Notes: generated from the letters alone by a model not told the origin. Numbered from the stretch's first letter, positions 1 to 6,938 are shown. The stretch: DNA of 17,150 nucleotides from an uncultured Collinsella sp. (GCA_902496005.1 CABUZI010000030.1:1-17150); one strand, 5' to 3'. Made by a program: numbers and translations.

Positions 1-1
1 A

Positions 2-136
2 AACCGCGCAAACTTCCCCCTGTGCTACACGCAGGCCGGCGAGCGCCGCGAGGTTACAGTGCGCATCCGCCGCAACACCACCGGCGGTCTCGGAGCCGCC
101 TGGACCATCGACAAGGTCGAAGCCCCGGTCGAGTAA
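2..136 (+). CDS. 3' end of an unrecognised protein (partial)
   Basis: An open frame enters from the left edge and ends at TAA 134-136. The last 44 residues include FPLCYTQAGERREVTVRIRR and end in WTIDKVEAPVE. Alternating hydrophobic and charged residues suggest beta strands at the C terminus of a secreted or enzyme domain, but I do not recognise the family. Base composition matches the high-GC genes of the window and differs from the AT-richer genes that follow. A strong hairpin starts two bases after the stop, which supports a real gene end here. Function cannot be assigned from this fragment. Confidence 0.6.
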   Translation, partial: NRANFPLCYTQAGERREVTVRIRRNTTGGLGAAWTIDKVEAPVE

Positions 137-137
137 A

Positions 138-177
138 AAACGGCCTCGGATAGCCAATTGACCATCCGAGGCCGTTT
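138..177. terminator. bidirectional rho-independent terminator
   Basis: A perfect 14-bp inverted repeat (arms AAACGGCCTCGGAT 138-151 and ATCCGAGGCCGTTT 164-177) encloses a 12-nt loop. Read on the minus strand it is followed by a run of six T (135-140 complement), a good terminator for the lipoprotein gene ending at 191. On the plus strand the T-tract is weaker, but it directly follows the stop of the gene ending at 136. It probably serves both convergent genes. Confidence 0.85.
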
Positions 178-190
178 GAATTCAGGCCTT

Positions 191-583
191 TTAGTTGTCA
201 TCGGTGCATATAGACACCAGAGAAGCAAGCTCATCCTCAAGTTGCGGAGCAAAGTATCTAAAAGAAACCTGCGCTCCAGTCGGTATCGACTCAATCATAT
301 TCGCAGCATTATCTGAAACTCGGTACGATGCAGTTTCACCTGTCTTCAAATCCTCTATTGAGCAGACAGCGTCTTCAGCATCAATCGACCTAAGCACGCC
401 TTTTCCTTGTAACATCACATCGGCATGCCCGCCAGCTATTTCTAATGAACCTGAGTCTGTCGCAGTCACTTCTCCGGAACCTCCGCGCGATATCTCTTCC
501 TTTGTTGAACAGCCCACCAATGAAGCCATCAGCACCAAAGACAGAGCTAGACGAATCGCCCTACTTCGAAAAAGTCGTTCCAT
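191..583 (-). CDS. small secreted lipoprotein, unknown function
   Basis: The predicted product is 130 aa from the ATG at 583. This start gives a classical type II signal peptide: MERLFRSRAIR, then a hydrophobic stretch, then the lipobox L-V-G-C with the lipidated Cys at residue 25. The upstream in-frame ATGs at 610 and 595 would only lengthen the charged n-region. The mature part (about 105 aa) is Ser/Thr/Asp-rich and beta-rich, with a segment of the form VLRSIDAEDAVCSIEDLKTG that resembles small OB- or barrel-like domains; I cannot name the family. The start overlaps the end of the protease gene by 23 bp, so the two are translationally linked. A partner role for the protease (inhibitor, anchor or chaperone) is inferred only from this position. 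Composition is AT-richer than the flanking housekeeping genes. Confidence 0.75.
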   Translation of the reverse strand: MERLFRSRAIRLALSLVLMASLVGCSTKEEISRGGSGEVTATDSGSLEIAGGHADVMLQGKGVLRSIDAEDAVCSIEDLKTGETASYRVSDNAANMIESIPTGAQVSFRYFAPQLEDELASLVSICTDDN

Positions 584-1688
584 AAGTCCACGCATAATAG
601 CTCTGATCATACTTCAGGAAGGATAAAGATGAATTCCAGCCGTCCGCTATGCCAATCATCTGCCTTGTCTCTCCAGTTTTCTTACCAGTAAGTGTGGCGT
701 AAGCCTCCGCTGTTACAGAATGGGCTGATCCGTTGTACAAACTCGCATGTAAAACATTCGGTCTATTAGAGTTAATCTCATTTTGGATGCTCGCGATAGC
801 CGGAGAGGAGACAGTGCGGGCGATAAGAGTACTTCCTCTGCTTGCGCAGTAATTTGTAAACCCCGTTGCACAGGTTGATATCGGCGTTCCACCCAAAACA
901 ACGCCGGGAACAGTCTGTTCTTCATCGGAAAGAGCATGGGTATTGGTGTAATTCCATATCTGCATATATTGCGAAGGGTCGCTATATAAATTGGCAATGC
1001 CATACAGTTCCGCAACGTTCGAAAAAGCTGTCACCATACAAGCATAGTGGGCGGTAAGCCTCTTAATCTCGCTTTCATCATATGACATAAACTGAGAAAT
1101 GGAACGAAATCCAGATACTGTGTAATCCTGCATTTGAGTTGCGTAAATTACAACATCGTTCCAGCTTGAAGGTTTATTCGATAAAACGACAGGCCGTCCT
1201 TCTATGGAAACAGCCGGGATTGTTCTTCCGCAATTTGTTGTTATTGAACCGTCCAAAGATTGCACGCCGAATTCGAATGGATTGATCATTACGACTGGGT
1301 TATTGAACGAATAAGACTCGACACCAAGATCTCCTCCCCGATCCATAGGGCTGACTAAGCCGTCTCCAAAACGATATCCCGTAAGTATTTCATCATCTGA
1401 AGCATCTAAAACCAAATAGCCCGCGGCTCTATTGGATGTCACAACCGGAACAATGTAACCAAGCGGGGACCCATCAACATCTACAAAAGGAATAGGGTCA
1501 GAAGGCGTATACGAATAGCCGAGGAGTCCCTTTATATATTTATCGGCAAGCTCTTGCGCAATTTCAGAAGTAAATTGTATCTGCTCACCATCAATATTGC
1601 CCGTCGAAGCAAAAACCTCTTTCGGACGTGCGGCTAAGGCGACAATTGAAGACGCGACAAGTTGCAGAAAACGACGACGCGAAAGCAT
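561..1688 (-). CDS. Tat-exported C39/papain-like cysteine protease
   Basis: The product is 375 aa. The N terminus MLSRRRFLQLVASS fits a twin-arginine signal (S-R-R-x-F-L), followed by a hydrophobic stretch and a likely cleavage site after VFA (residue 27). Residues about 38-110 resemble the prodomain of streptopain-like proteases (a helix QELADKYIKGLLG, then a strand region with GYLVLDASDDEILTGY). The C-terminal half carries the papain-type triad in order: Cys217 in HYACMVTA, His323 in GSAHSVTAEAY, and Asp349 or Asn352 in IADGWNSS. Spacing and the final aromatic block YDQSYYAWTYG fit the C39-like/C10 superfamily. It should act outside the membrane, exported folded and possibly activated by loss of the prodomain. 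A downstream lipoprotein gene overlaps its 3' end. Substrate unknown; family placement is by motif, not alignment. The gene is AT-richer than its neighbours. Confidence 0.75.
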   Translation of the reverse strand: MLSRRRFLQLVASSIVALAARPKEVFASTGNIDGEQIQFTSEIAQELADKYIKGLLGYSYTPSDPIPFVDVDGSPLGYIVPVVTSNRAAGYLVLDASDDEILTGYRFGDGLVSPMDRGGDLGVESYSFNNPVVMINPFEFGVQSLDGSITTNCGRTIPAVSIEGRPVVLSNKPSSWNDVVIYATQMQDYTVSGFRSISQFMSYDESEIKRLTAHYACMVTAFSNVAELYGIANLYSDPSQYMQIWNYTNTHALSDEEQTVPGVVLGGTPISTCATGFTNYCASRGSTLIARTVSSPAIASIQNEINSNRPNVLHASLYNGSAHSVTAEAYATLTGKKTGETRQMIGIADGWNSSLSFLKYDQSYYAWTYGTTFSK

Positions 1689-1744
1689 ATGTTCTTCTTT
1701 CTAGAGAAGCGACTAATAAGGTACTCCTATTCTATAATCTTTTT

Positions 1745-1756
1745 TGTAACGTTACA
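1745..1756. promoter_or_regulatory. palindromic operator candidate upstream of the protease gene
   Basis: TGTAACGTTACA is a perfect 12-bp palindrome with the central CG typical of LacI/CcpA-type operators. It lies 57 bp upstream of the protease start. On the minus strand it sits just 5' of an A/T-rich block containing TATAGA and TAGAAT, either of which could be a -10 element. No convincing -35 sequence accompanies them, so an activator-dependent promoter is possible. The rest of 1689-1930 is AT-rich and non-coding. Confidence 0.35.
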
Positions 1757-1930
1757 GCACTGGTTATATTTCAATTCGATTTGCTTATGTCCTTGCAACC
1801 CAATGCGGCTTTACGTTTTAAACGGAATTAGAAAATCACTCATAGCAAAAACGGGCTTTAATCCCAAAGAGATGACTTTGATTATGAATCAAACCAGCAG
1901 CTAGGGCATAGCTGCAGTGCAATTGCTACA

Positions 1931-1960
1931 AGAAAGGCCGCCCTTGGTGGCGGCCTTTCT
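1931..1960 (-). terminator. rho-independent terminator of ettA
   Basis: A perfect 12-bp stem (AGAAAGGCCGCC 1931-1942 / GGCGGCCTTTCT 1949-1960) with a 6-nt loop lies 8 bp beyond the ettA stop codon. On the minus strand the stem ends in CTTTCTTGT, a modest U-tract. Confidence 0.8.
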
Positions 1961-1968
1961 ACTTGCTA

Positions 1969-3648
1969 CTAGTCGCGCGTCAGCTTACGGTGAATACGAT
2001 GCGGCTGGGCTGCATCCTCGCCCAGGCGCTCGATGCGGTTGGCCTGATAGGCCTCAAAGTTGCCCTCGAACCAATACCAGTTGCCCGGATTCTCGTCGGT
2101 GCCCTCCCACGCCAGAATGTGCGTGGCGACGCGGTCCAGGAACATACGGTCGTGGCTAATAACCACCGAGCAGCCCGGGAACTCGAGCAGCGCCGCCTCG
2201 AGTGAGGACAGCGTCTCGACGTCGAGATCGTTCGTGGGCTCGTCGAGGAGCAGCAGGTTGCCGCCCTGCTTGAGCGTGAGCGCCAGGTTCAGGCGATTGC
2301 GCTCGCCACCGGAGAGTACACCAGCGCGCTTCTGCTGGTCCTGGCCCTTAAAGCCAAAGCTCGCCACGTACGCGCGGCTGGGGACCTCGGTCTCGCCGAC
2401 CATCATGTGGTCCAGGCCATCCGAGACGACCTCCCACAGGTTCTTGTCGGGATCGATGCCAGAACGGTTCTGATCGACATAGGAAATCTTGACGGTCTCG
2501 CCCACCTCGAGCTCGCCCGAAGTCAGCGGCTCCAGACCCACGATGGTCTTGAAGAGCGTAGTCTTGCCCACACCGTTGGGGCCGATGACGCCCACGATGC
2601 CGTTACGCGGCAGGGTAAAAGAAAGGTCGTCGATGAGCACGCGACCGTCGAATTCCTTGTGCAGGTGATGGGCCTCGAGCACCTTGTTACCCAAACGCGG
2701 TCCAACGGGAATGCGGATATCGGTCCAGTCGAGCTTCTGGCTTGCGCGGGCCTCGGCCTCCATCTCCTCGTAGCGAGCCAGACGGGCCTTGTTCTTTGCC
2801 TGGCGAGCCTTGGGCGAGCTGCGTACCCACTCGAGCTCGGCCTCCATGCGCTTGGCGAGCTTGGCGTCGCGGTTGCCCTGCGCCTCGATACGGGCGGCCT
2901 TGGTCTCCAGATACGTGGAGTAGTTGCCCTTGTAGGGATAAAGGTGACCGCGGTCGACCTCGCAGATCCACTCGGCAACGTTATCCAGGAAGTAGCGATC
3001 GTGCGTGACGGCAAGCACCGCGCCCTGGTAGTTGTGCAGGAAGTGCTCGAGCCACAGGATCGACTCGGCGTCCAGGTGGTTCGTGGGCTCGTCGAGCAGC
3101 AGCAGGTCGGGAGCTTCGAGCAGCAGCTTGCACAGGGCCACGCGACGGCGCTCGCCGCCAGAAAGTACGTTGACCGGCATGTCGGAATCGGGCAGCTGCA
3201 GGGCGTCCATGGCCTGGCCGAGCTTGGAATCGATATCCCAGCCGTCGGCGGCGTCAATCTCGTCCTGGAGCTTGCCCATCTCGGCCATGAGGGCGTCCAT
3301 GTCGCAATCCGGGTCGCACATCTCCTCGCCGATCTTGTTGAAGCGATCGACCTTGGCGATCATGTCGCCAAATGCCATGCGCACGTTCTCGATGACGGTC
3401 TTGTCGTCGTCGAGCGGCGGCTCCTGCTGCAGGATACCCACGGTGTAGCCGGGGGTGAGCCTGGCATCGCCGTTGGAGACTTCCTCGATGCCGGCCATGA
3501 TCTTGAGCAGGGTCGACTTGCCCATACCGTTGGGGCCCACGACGCCGATCTTGGCACCGGGGTAGAAGCTCAGGGTCACGTCGTCAAGGATCACCTTGTC
3601 GCCATGGGCCTTGCGAGCCTGATACATCTGGTAGATAAACTCCGCCAT
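1969..3648 (-). CDS. ettA: ABC-F ATPase EttA, energy-dependent translational throttle
   Basis: The product is 559 aa, matching EttA (about 555 aa). It has two ABC domains in tandem and no membrane segment. Domain 1: Walker A GPNGMGKST (38-46), signature LSGGERRR (162-169), Walker B LLLLDEPTNHLD (182-193). Domain 2: Walker A GPNGVGKTT (356-364), LSGGERNR (445-452), LLLLDEPTNDLD (465-476). The linker has the P-site tRNA interaction motif typical of EttA (ELEWVRSSPKARQAKNKA, about 271-288). In E. coli, EttA binds the ribosomal E site and couples entry into elongation to the ATP/ADP ratio; the same role is expected here, in the cytoplasm. The ATG at 3648 is preceded by AGAAAGGAT about 13 nt upstream. 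The gene appears monocistronic, with its own terminator at 1931-1960. Confidence 0.95.
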   Translation of the reverse strand: MAEFIYQMYQARKAHGDKVILDDVTLSFYPGAKIGVVGPNGMGKSTLLKIMAGIEEVSNGDARLTPGYTVGILQQEPPLDDDKTVIENVRMAFGDMIAKVDRFNKIGEEMCDPDCDMDALMAEMGKLQDEIDAADGWDIDSKLGQAMDALQLPDSDMPVNVLSGGERRRVALCKLLLEAPDLLLLDEPTNHLDAESILWLEHFLHNYQGAVLAVTHDRYFLDNVAEWICEVDRGHLYPYKGNYSTYLETKAARIEAQGNRDAKLAKRMEAELEWVRSSPKARQAKNKARLARYEEMEAEARASQKLDWTDIRIPVGPRLGNKVLEAHHLHKEFDGRVLIDDLSFTLPRNGIVGVIGPNGVGKTTLFKTIVGLEPLTSGELEVGETVKISYVDQNRSGIDPDKNLWEVVSDGLDHMMVGETEVPSRAYVASFGFKGQDQQKRAGVLSGGERNRLNLALTLKQGGNLLLLDEPTNDLDVETLSSLEAALLEFPGCSVVISHDRMFLDRVATHILAWEGTDENPGNWYWFEGNFEAYQANRIERLGEDAAQPHRIHRKLTRD

Positions 3649-3739
3649 TTGTCTGTTTTATCCTTTCTACCTGTTGTTTCCCTATTCTTGATTCGCTTTA
3701 GTGGAAACGAAATGAGAAAACCAGCTCTGAAACTTAACG

Positions 3740-3759
3740 AAAAAGGGGCATGGTTGCCC
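3740..3759 (-). terminator. rho-independent terminator after the sdpI-like gene
   Basis: On the minus strand, GGGCA-acca-TGCCC is followed by CTTTTT (the A-run at 3740-3744). It lies 73 bp past the stop at 3833. The stem is short (5 bp), but flanking G and C runs could extend it. The remainder of 3649-3832 shows no gene and should contain the ettA promoter, which I could not pin down. Confidence 0.65.
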
Positions 3760-3832
3760 ACACCCCCTAATACTACCTGGGAAAAGTCCCCCGGAACATA
3801 CTATGAACTGCGTACGCTAGTTTTCCGCAACC

Positions 3833-4537
3833 TTAACGAGCGGCTCGCTGCGATTTGCGCCACAACAGATACGAGTAGACGTAGACGGCTCCAACCGAAC
3901 CAAACGCCAGAGCCGCAATCACCGCGGCGACGACTTCACTCGAAAGCACGCTGCCTGCCACGCCCATCACAATCAGGCCAATACCCAGCACCATAAAGCA
4001 GGCGCCGCCAAAACGCTGCGTACGGCGCCAGTTCTCGGGATCGGCAAGCGCCCAAGGTGTCTTGATACCGAGCGTATAGTTCTGCTTCACACGCGGCAAA
4101 TAGTTGCCTACGCCGATGAACAGCAAACCGACAACACCGGAAATCAGCACGTTAACCGAACCGACCGCCGGCACCACGCCCCAGACCGTAAGCTCTCCCA
4201 GCCAGCTTATGGCGCACATGAACAAGGTGAAGGCGATTACGAAGCCCTGGTAGAACTTGCCCGAGGTTCGATATGCCTCACCTTTGGGGTCGATGCGCGG
4301 CACCACGCAGAACATTGCGAGAAGCGCCAGAGGCAGCACGCCGAGCGCGGAGGCCATCCAGCTAGGACCCCAACCGTCGACGGCGCCGTTCGCGCCCCAG
4401 TGCGTGGGAATCTGCGCAGGCAAGCTCGGCATCACCATGAGGTGCGCTGCGACATTGGCGACGCACAGAGCGACCAGCACAATCCACACGCGCGACGATA
4501 CCCCCGTGGGGTGAATGCCCTTGTTTTCGTTATTCAT
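3833..4537 (-). CDS. SdpI-family membrane protein (DUF1648 + SdpI)
   Basis: The product is 234 aa from the ATG at 4537, chosen because AAGGTG sits 6 nt upstream (an ORF from 4579 would start inside the previous gene). The N-terminal hydrophobic helix is followed by the DUF1648 signature LPAQIPTHWGANGAVDGWG. Several further hydrophobic segments follow. Then comes the SdpI motif GNYLPRVKQNYTLGIKTPWA followed by NWRRTQRFGG, two more membrane helices and a basic tail. In Bacillus subtilis, SdpI protects against the SdpC toxin and sequesters the SdpR repressor at the membrane. Here the gene overlaps an ArsR-type repressor by 8 bp (ATGAATAA), the same pairing, but no sdpABC-like toxin genes occur in the window. 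A role in envelope stress sensing or immunity is inferred from the pairing. Confidence 0.85.
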   Translation of the reverse strand: MNNENKGIHPTGVSSRVWIVLVALCVANVAAHLMVMPSLPAQIPTHWGANGAVDGWGPSWMASALGVLPLALLAMFCVVPRIDPKGEAYRTSGKFYQGFVIAFTLFMCAISWLGELTVWGVVPAVGSVNVLISGVVGLLFIGVGNYLPRVKQNYTLGIKTPWALADPENWRRTQRFGGACFMVLGIGLIVMGVAGSVLSSEVVAAVIAALAFGSVGAVYVYSYLLWRKSQRAAR

Positions 4538-4808
4538 CCTTATCACCTTCCGTGTTTGTAAAACCCATAAACCAGCCAATCAAATCCTGCATGACGGTGG
4601 TGTTTAAGCTGTATACGATGTTTTGGCCATGGCGCTCGTCGGTCACCAACCCGGCGTTTTTGAGCGTCGCCAAGTGATGGCTCAGCGACGGCTTACTGAT
4701 ATCGAAATGCTCGGCAAGCTCCCCCGCCGTGCAATTGCCCTCGCGCAGCAACTCCAAAATGCGCCGTCGCGTTGGATCGGCAAGCGCCTTAAAACCCTCT
4801 CCCGGCAT
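4530..4808 (-). CDS. ArsR-family autorepressor, SdpR-like
   Basis: The product is 92 aa, a single winged helix-turn-helix domain. The start is the ATG at 4808, because AGGAGG (4813-4818 complement) lies 4 nt upstream and two further ATGs at 4823 and 4826 lie upstream of that site. Sequence landmarks are FKALADPTRRRILELLREG, the recognition helix KPSLSHHLATLKNAGL, and the wing ERHGQNIVYSLN. It lacks the ELCVCDL-type metal-binding Cys pair, so it is unlikely to sense metals. The SdpR subgroup fits, with its SdpI partner encoded immediately downstream and overlapping by 8 bp. It probably represses its own promoter through the dyad at 4857-4880. Confidence 0.88.
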   Translation of the reverse strand: MPGEGFKALADPTRRRILELLREGNCTAGELAEHFDISKPSLSHHLATLKNAGLVTDERHGQNIVYSLNTTVMQDLIGWFMGFTNTEGDKDE

Positions 4809-4842
4809 AAGACCTCCTCTCATCATCTCTCATGACGCGCAC

Positions 4843-4880
4843 ACTATACTCGATATTTAGATGTTTGTCTAACTATCTAA
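4843..4880 (-). promoter_or_regulatory. promoter and operator of the sdpR-sdpI type operon
   Basis: On the minus strand a -35 TAGACA (4866-4871) and a -10 TATAGT (4843-4848) each match consensus at 5 of 6 and are exactly 17 bp apart. Overlapping the -35 and spacer are TTAGAT (4857-4862) and ATCTAA (4875-4880), a perfect 6-bp inverted pair 12 bp apart. A nested half-site TCTAA (4868-4872) makes the tighter dyad TTAGA-N6-TCTAA. The spacing fits ArsR-type dimer binding, and occupancy would block RNA polymerase, giving autoregulation. Confidence 0.75.
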
Positions 4881-4890
4881 TCTTGTACTC

Positions 4891-4926
4891 AAAAAAATAG
4901 CCGCCTCCGCGTAATGCGAAGACGGC
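4891..4926 (-). terminator. orphan minus-strand rho-independent terminator
   Basis: Read on the minus strand, GCCGTCTTCGC-ATTAC-GCGGAGGCGGC forms an 11-bp stem with two G-U pairs, followed by TA and seven T (4891-4897 complement). It is one of the best-formed terminators in the window. No minus-strand gene lies upstream of it, since 5108-6699 is coding on the plus strand. It would therefore end an unannotated small RNA, or block antisense transcription before the ArsR promoter. Confidence 0.75.
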
Positions 4927-5012
4927 CACTTCTCACGCTACAAACGTGTTTTGGAGTTGGCCAACCCGCTGCAACGGGTGCCATCTGCTTCAATCTTATG
5001 CGAACCCCAATC

Positions 5013-5063
5013 CCATTTCAACAAGCCCAAGGGCTCAAATGGAATCGCGATAACACCTATAAT
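5013..5063 (+). promoter_or_regulatory. tcdA promoter region with an inverted repeat
   Basis: TATAAT at 5058-5063 is a perfect -10 element 45 bp before the tcdA ATG. No good -35 lies 16-18 bp upstream. That place is instead taken by a nested inverted repeat: CCATTT (5013-5018) with AAATGG (5037-5042), and inside it AGCCC (5024-5028) with GGGCT (5031-5035). The repeat may be a regulator site that replaces the -35 contact. Confidence 0.5.
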
Positions 5064-5107
5064 GGCGATAGCTAAAACACGATTCGCTTCCCCATCGGAG
5101 GATGTCT

Positions 5108-5902
5108 ATGACCGAAACCGCTGCCGCTCTCGTCGAGACACGCGACACCAAGCTCGAGATCATCATGGGCCGCGAGGCACTCGATAAGCTCGCCGATGCT
5201 ACGGTGTTGGTGCTCGGCTGCGGAGGCGTGGGCTCCAACTGCTGCGAGGCACTCGCCCGCGGCGGCATTGGTCATTTCGTCATTCTGGACAAGGACATCG
5301 TCGCGCCCAGCAATATCAATCGCCAGGCTATCGCCTTTCACAGCACCATCGGCAAGCGCAAGGTCGATGTTATGGAAGCCATGATCCACGACATCAATCC
5401 CACCGCCACCGTTATCAAACGCACCGAATACCTGCTGAGCGACAACATCGACGAGTTCTTCGCGAGCGTTTTGGAGCAGACGGACGGCAAGCTCGACTAC
5501 GTCGTCGACGCCATCGACACCATCTCGGCCAAGCTCACCATTGCCAAATATGCTCAGGACCACGACATTCGTTTGGTTAGCTCCATGGGCGGGGCCAACA
5601 AGCTCCATCCCGAGTGCCTCCGCTTTGCCGACATTTTCGATACGGTACGTGACCCCATGAGCCGCATCATGCGCAAAGAATGTAAGAAGCGCGGAATCAA
5701 GAGTCTGCACGTGCTGTTTAGCTGCGAGGAATCGGTTAAGACCCAACCCCGCGACCCGTCCAACATCCACGAGCGTACCGAGTTGGGTACCGCCAGCTTT
5801 ATGCCGCCCATCATGGGTCAGATGATTGCCGGCGAGGTTATCCGCCAGATCAGCGGGCGCGGCACCGAGCGCGTACGCGCCGACGGCCAACGCCTGGACT
5901 AG
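5108..5902 (+). CDS. tcdA: tRNA threonylcarbamoyladenosine dehydratase TcdA/CsdL
   Basis: The product is 264 aa, the usual size for TcdA (YgdL). The ATG at 5108 is chosen over 5102 because GGAGG (5097-5101) is 6 nt upstream of it and abuts 5102. The fold is an E1-like/ThiF Rossmann domain: nucleotide-binding GCGGVGSN at 37-44, then the ThiF-type stretch LDKDIVAPSNINRQ, the GKRKVDVM segment, the VDAID loop, and SSMGGANKLHPE in the ATP/substrate region. The enzyme uses ATP to dehydrate t6A37 of ANN-decoding tRNAs to cyclic t6A. Activity in E. coli also depends on CsdA/CsdE; neither is visible here. The next gene begins 14 bp downstream, so the two are probably co-transcribed. Confidence 0.9.
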   Translation: MTETAAALVETRDTKLEIIMGREALDKLADATVLVLGCGGVGSNCCEALARGGIGHFVILDKDIVAPSNINRQAIAFHSTIGKRKVDVMEAMIHDINPTATVIKRTEYLLSDNIDEFFASVLEQTDGKLDYVVDAIDTISAKLTIAKYAQDHDIRLVSSMGGANKLHPECLRFADIFDTVRDPMSRIMRKECKKRGIKSLHVLFSCEESVKTQPRDPSNIHERTELGTASFMPPIMGQMIAGEVIRQISGRGTERVRADGQRLD

Positions 5903-5916
5903 CAGGATGTCCTGCG

Positions 5917-6699
5917 ATGGAACCGCAATTCTTTGACACGCATTGTCATCTTGATTTGATGCTCGGCCCCGATGCTGCAGCCAGTGAGTCGGCGGCGTCG
6001 GATCTGGCGCTCTTTGACTGCGGGGTCGACCCACGCGACTTTTCGGCCGCAAACGAGCGCGCCCGTCGCCTACCAGGCATCATCGCTGGCGTTGGGCTCC
6101 ACCCCTGGTGGCTCGCCGACGGCCGCTGCGGTCCTGCCGAAGTCGATCTGCTTTGCGAAGTTGCTGCCCAAGAGCGCTACATCGGCGAGGTGGGACTCGA
6201 CTTTTCCGCACGCTTTGCCGGAAGTGAGCCGCTACAAATACAGGCATTTGACCGGCTCTGCGATACACTCGTGCAGCATCCTCTTACCGGGCGCGTGATA
6301 TCAATTCACGCCGTTCGTTCGGCAGGAGCCGTACTGGACGTCCTCGAATCGCATGGACTACTCATCCCAAACCCCGACTCCCCCGTTATCATCTTCCACT
6401 GGTTTAGCGGCACTTCGGACGAACTCGTCCGCGCGCGTGATGCGGACTGTTATTTTTCCGTCAACGAACGCATGCTCGCGTCTAAACGAGGACGCGAATA
6501 CGCACGACAGATTCCACTCGATCGTTTACTGCTCGAGACCGATGCACCAGCGGAGGCAAACACAGAAACAAGCGCGCAGTCGCTCATCAAATCGCTCACA
6601 AGGACCTCAGAACGCATCGCCTCGCTCAAGAATTGTGACGCAAAGCGCATCGAGTCGGCAGTTTTAACAAATGCGCACTCTGTTTTTGACCTTCGCTAA
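5917..6699 (+). CDS. TatD-family metal-dependent hydrolase/DNase
   Basis: The product is 260 aa, as expected for TatD/YcfH proteins. Motifs of the TIM-barrel metallohydrolase are all present: DTHCHLD (7-13) with the two N-terminal His ligands, GLHPWW, IGEVGLDF with the bridging Glu, SIHAVRSAG, IIFHWFSGT, and the C-terminal LLLETDAPAE with the Asp ligand. Members act as 3'-5' exonucleases or D-aminoacyl-tRNA-type hydrolases; the substrate here cannot be told. It begins 14 bp after tcdA. AGGA (5904-5907) is the only Shine-Dalgarno sequence and sits in the inverted repeat GCAGGA-TG-TCCTGC (5902-5915), so initiation probably depends on ribosomes finishing tcdA. Confidence 0.85.
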   Translation: MEPQFFDTHCHLDLMLGPDAAASESAASDLALFDCGVDPRDFSAANERARRLPGIIAGVGLHPWWLADGRCGPAEVDLLCEVAAQERYIGEVGLDFSARFAGSEPLQIQAFDRLCDTLVQHPLTGRVISIHAVRSAGAVLDVLESHGLLIPNPDSPVIIFHWFSGTSDELVRARDADCYFSVNERMLASKRGREYARQIPLDRLLLETDAPAEANTETSAQSLIKSLTRTSERIASLKNCDAKRIESAVLTNAHSVFDLR

Positions 6700-6704
6700 C
6701 CCCT

Positions 6705-6935
6705 GTGGGCAAAAAATGCCAAATATGAGTACTGCTACCGGAATGGATACATTACTTTTAACTTCCCAACCGCCAGAATAATCCTCGATTGTCCGCTAAT
6801 TAAAGCTTTTACAGTCATTCATCCTGCGTTTTCGCAAATCTTAAACCCCTCCAGACGCTCAAATCACATCTGAAGGGGTTGATTTTGCTGCGACTAAATT
6901 AGTCACAGTACTCATATTTGGCATTTTTTGCACAC
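6705..6935. repeat. pair of inverted ~30-bp elements, 171-bp spacer
   Basis: The left copy (6705-6734) and right copy (6906-6935) are inverted and identical at 29 of 30 positions, including a perfect 26-bp core (6709-6734 and 6906-6931). The core contains ATGCCAAATATGAGTACTG on the plus strand at the left and its complement at the right. The left copy starts 5 bp after the tatD stop; the right copy lies beyond the frlD hairpin. Transcripts from both convergent genes would therefore read the same strand of the element in their 3' regions. The spacer encodes nothing recognisable. It could be a small palindromic mobile element or a repeated 3'-UTR signal. Confidence 0.7.
6844..6880 (+). terminator. 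probable terminator downstream of the TatD gene
   Basis: AACCCCT (6844-6850) pairs with AGGGGTT (6874-6880), extended by CAGA/TCTG (6852-6855 / 6869-6872) across one mismatch, with a 13-nt loop. GATTTTGC follows on the plus strand. It lies inside the spacer between the two inverted elements. Confidence 0.55.
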
Positions 6936-6938
6936 CGA

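Noticed and set aside
2407..3996. 529-codon plus-strand open frame opposite ettA
   Set aside because: It is a long antisense shadow of the high-GC ettA gene, whose ABC motifs are complete on the minus strand; its end crosses the intergenic terminator.
4889..4984. 31-aa minus-strand small open frame
   Set aside because: It reads through the terminator hairpin and U-tract and has only a weak ribosome binding site.
5072..6052. 326-codon minus-strand open frame opposite tcdA and tatD
   Set aside because: It is a shadow frame; both plus-strand genes have full family motifs and ribosome binding sites.
6705..6935. Insertion sequence
   Set aside because: The 171-bp spacer has no transposase frame and no target-site duplication is evident, so it is reported only as a paired repeat.
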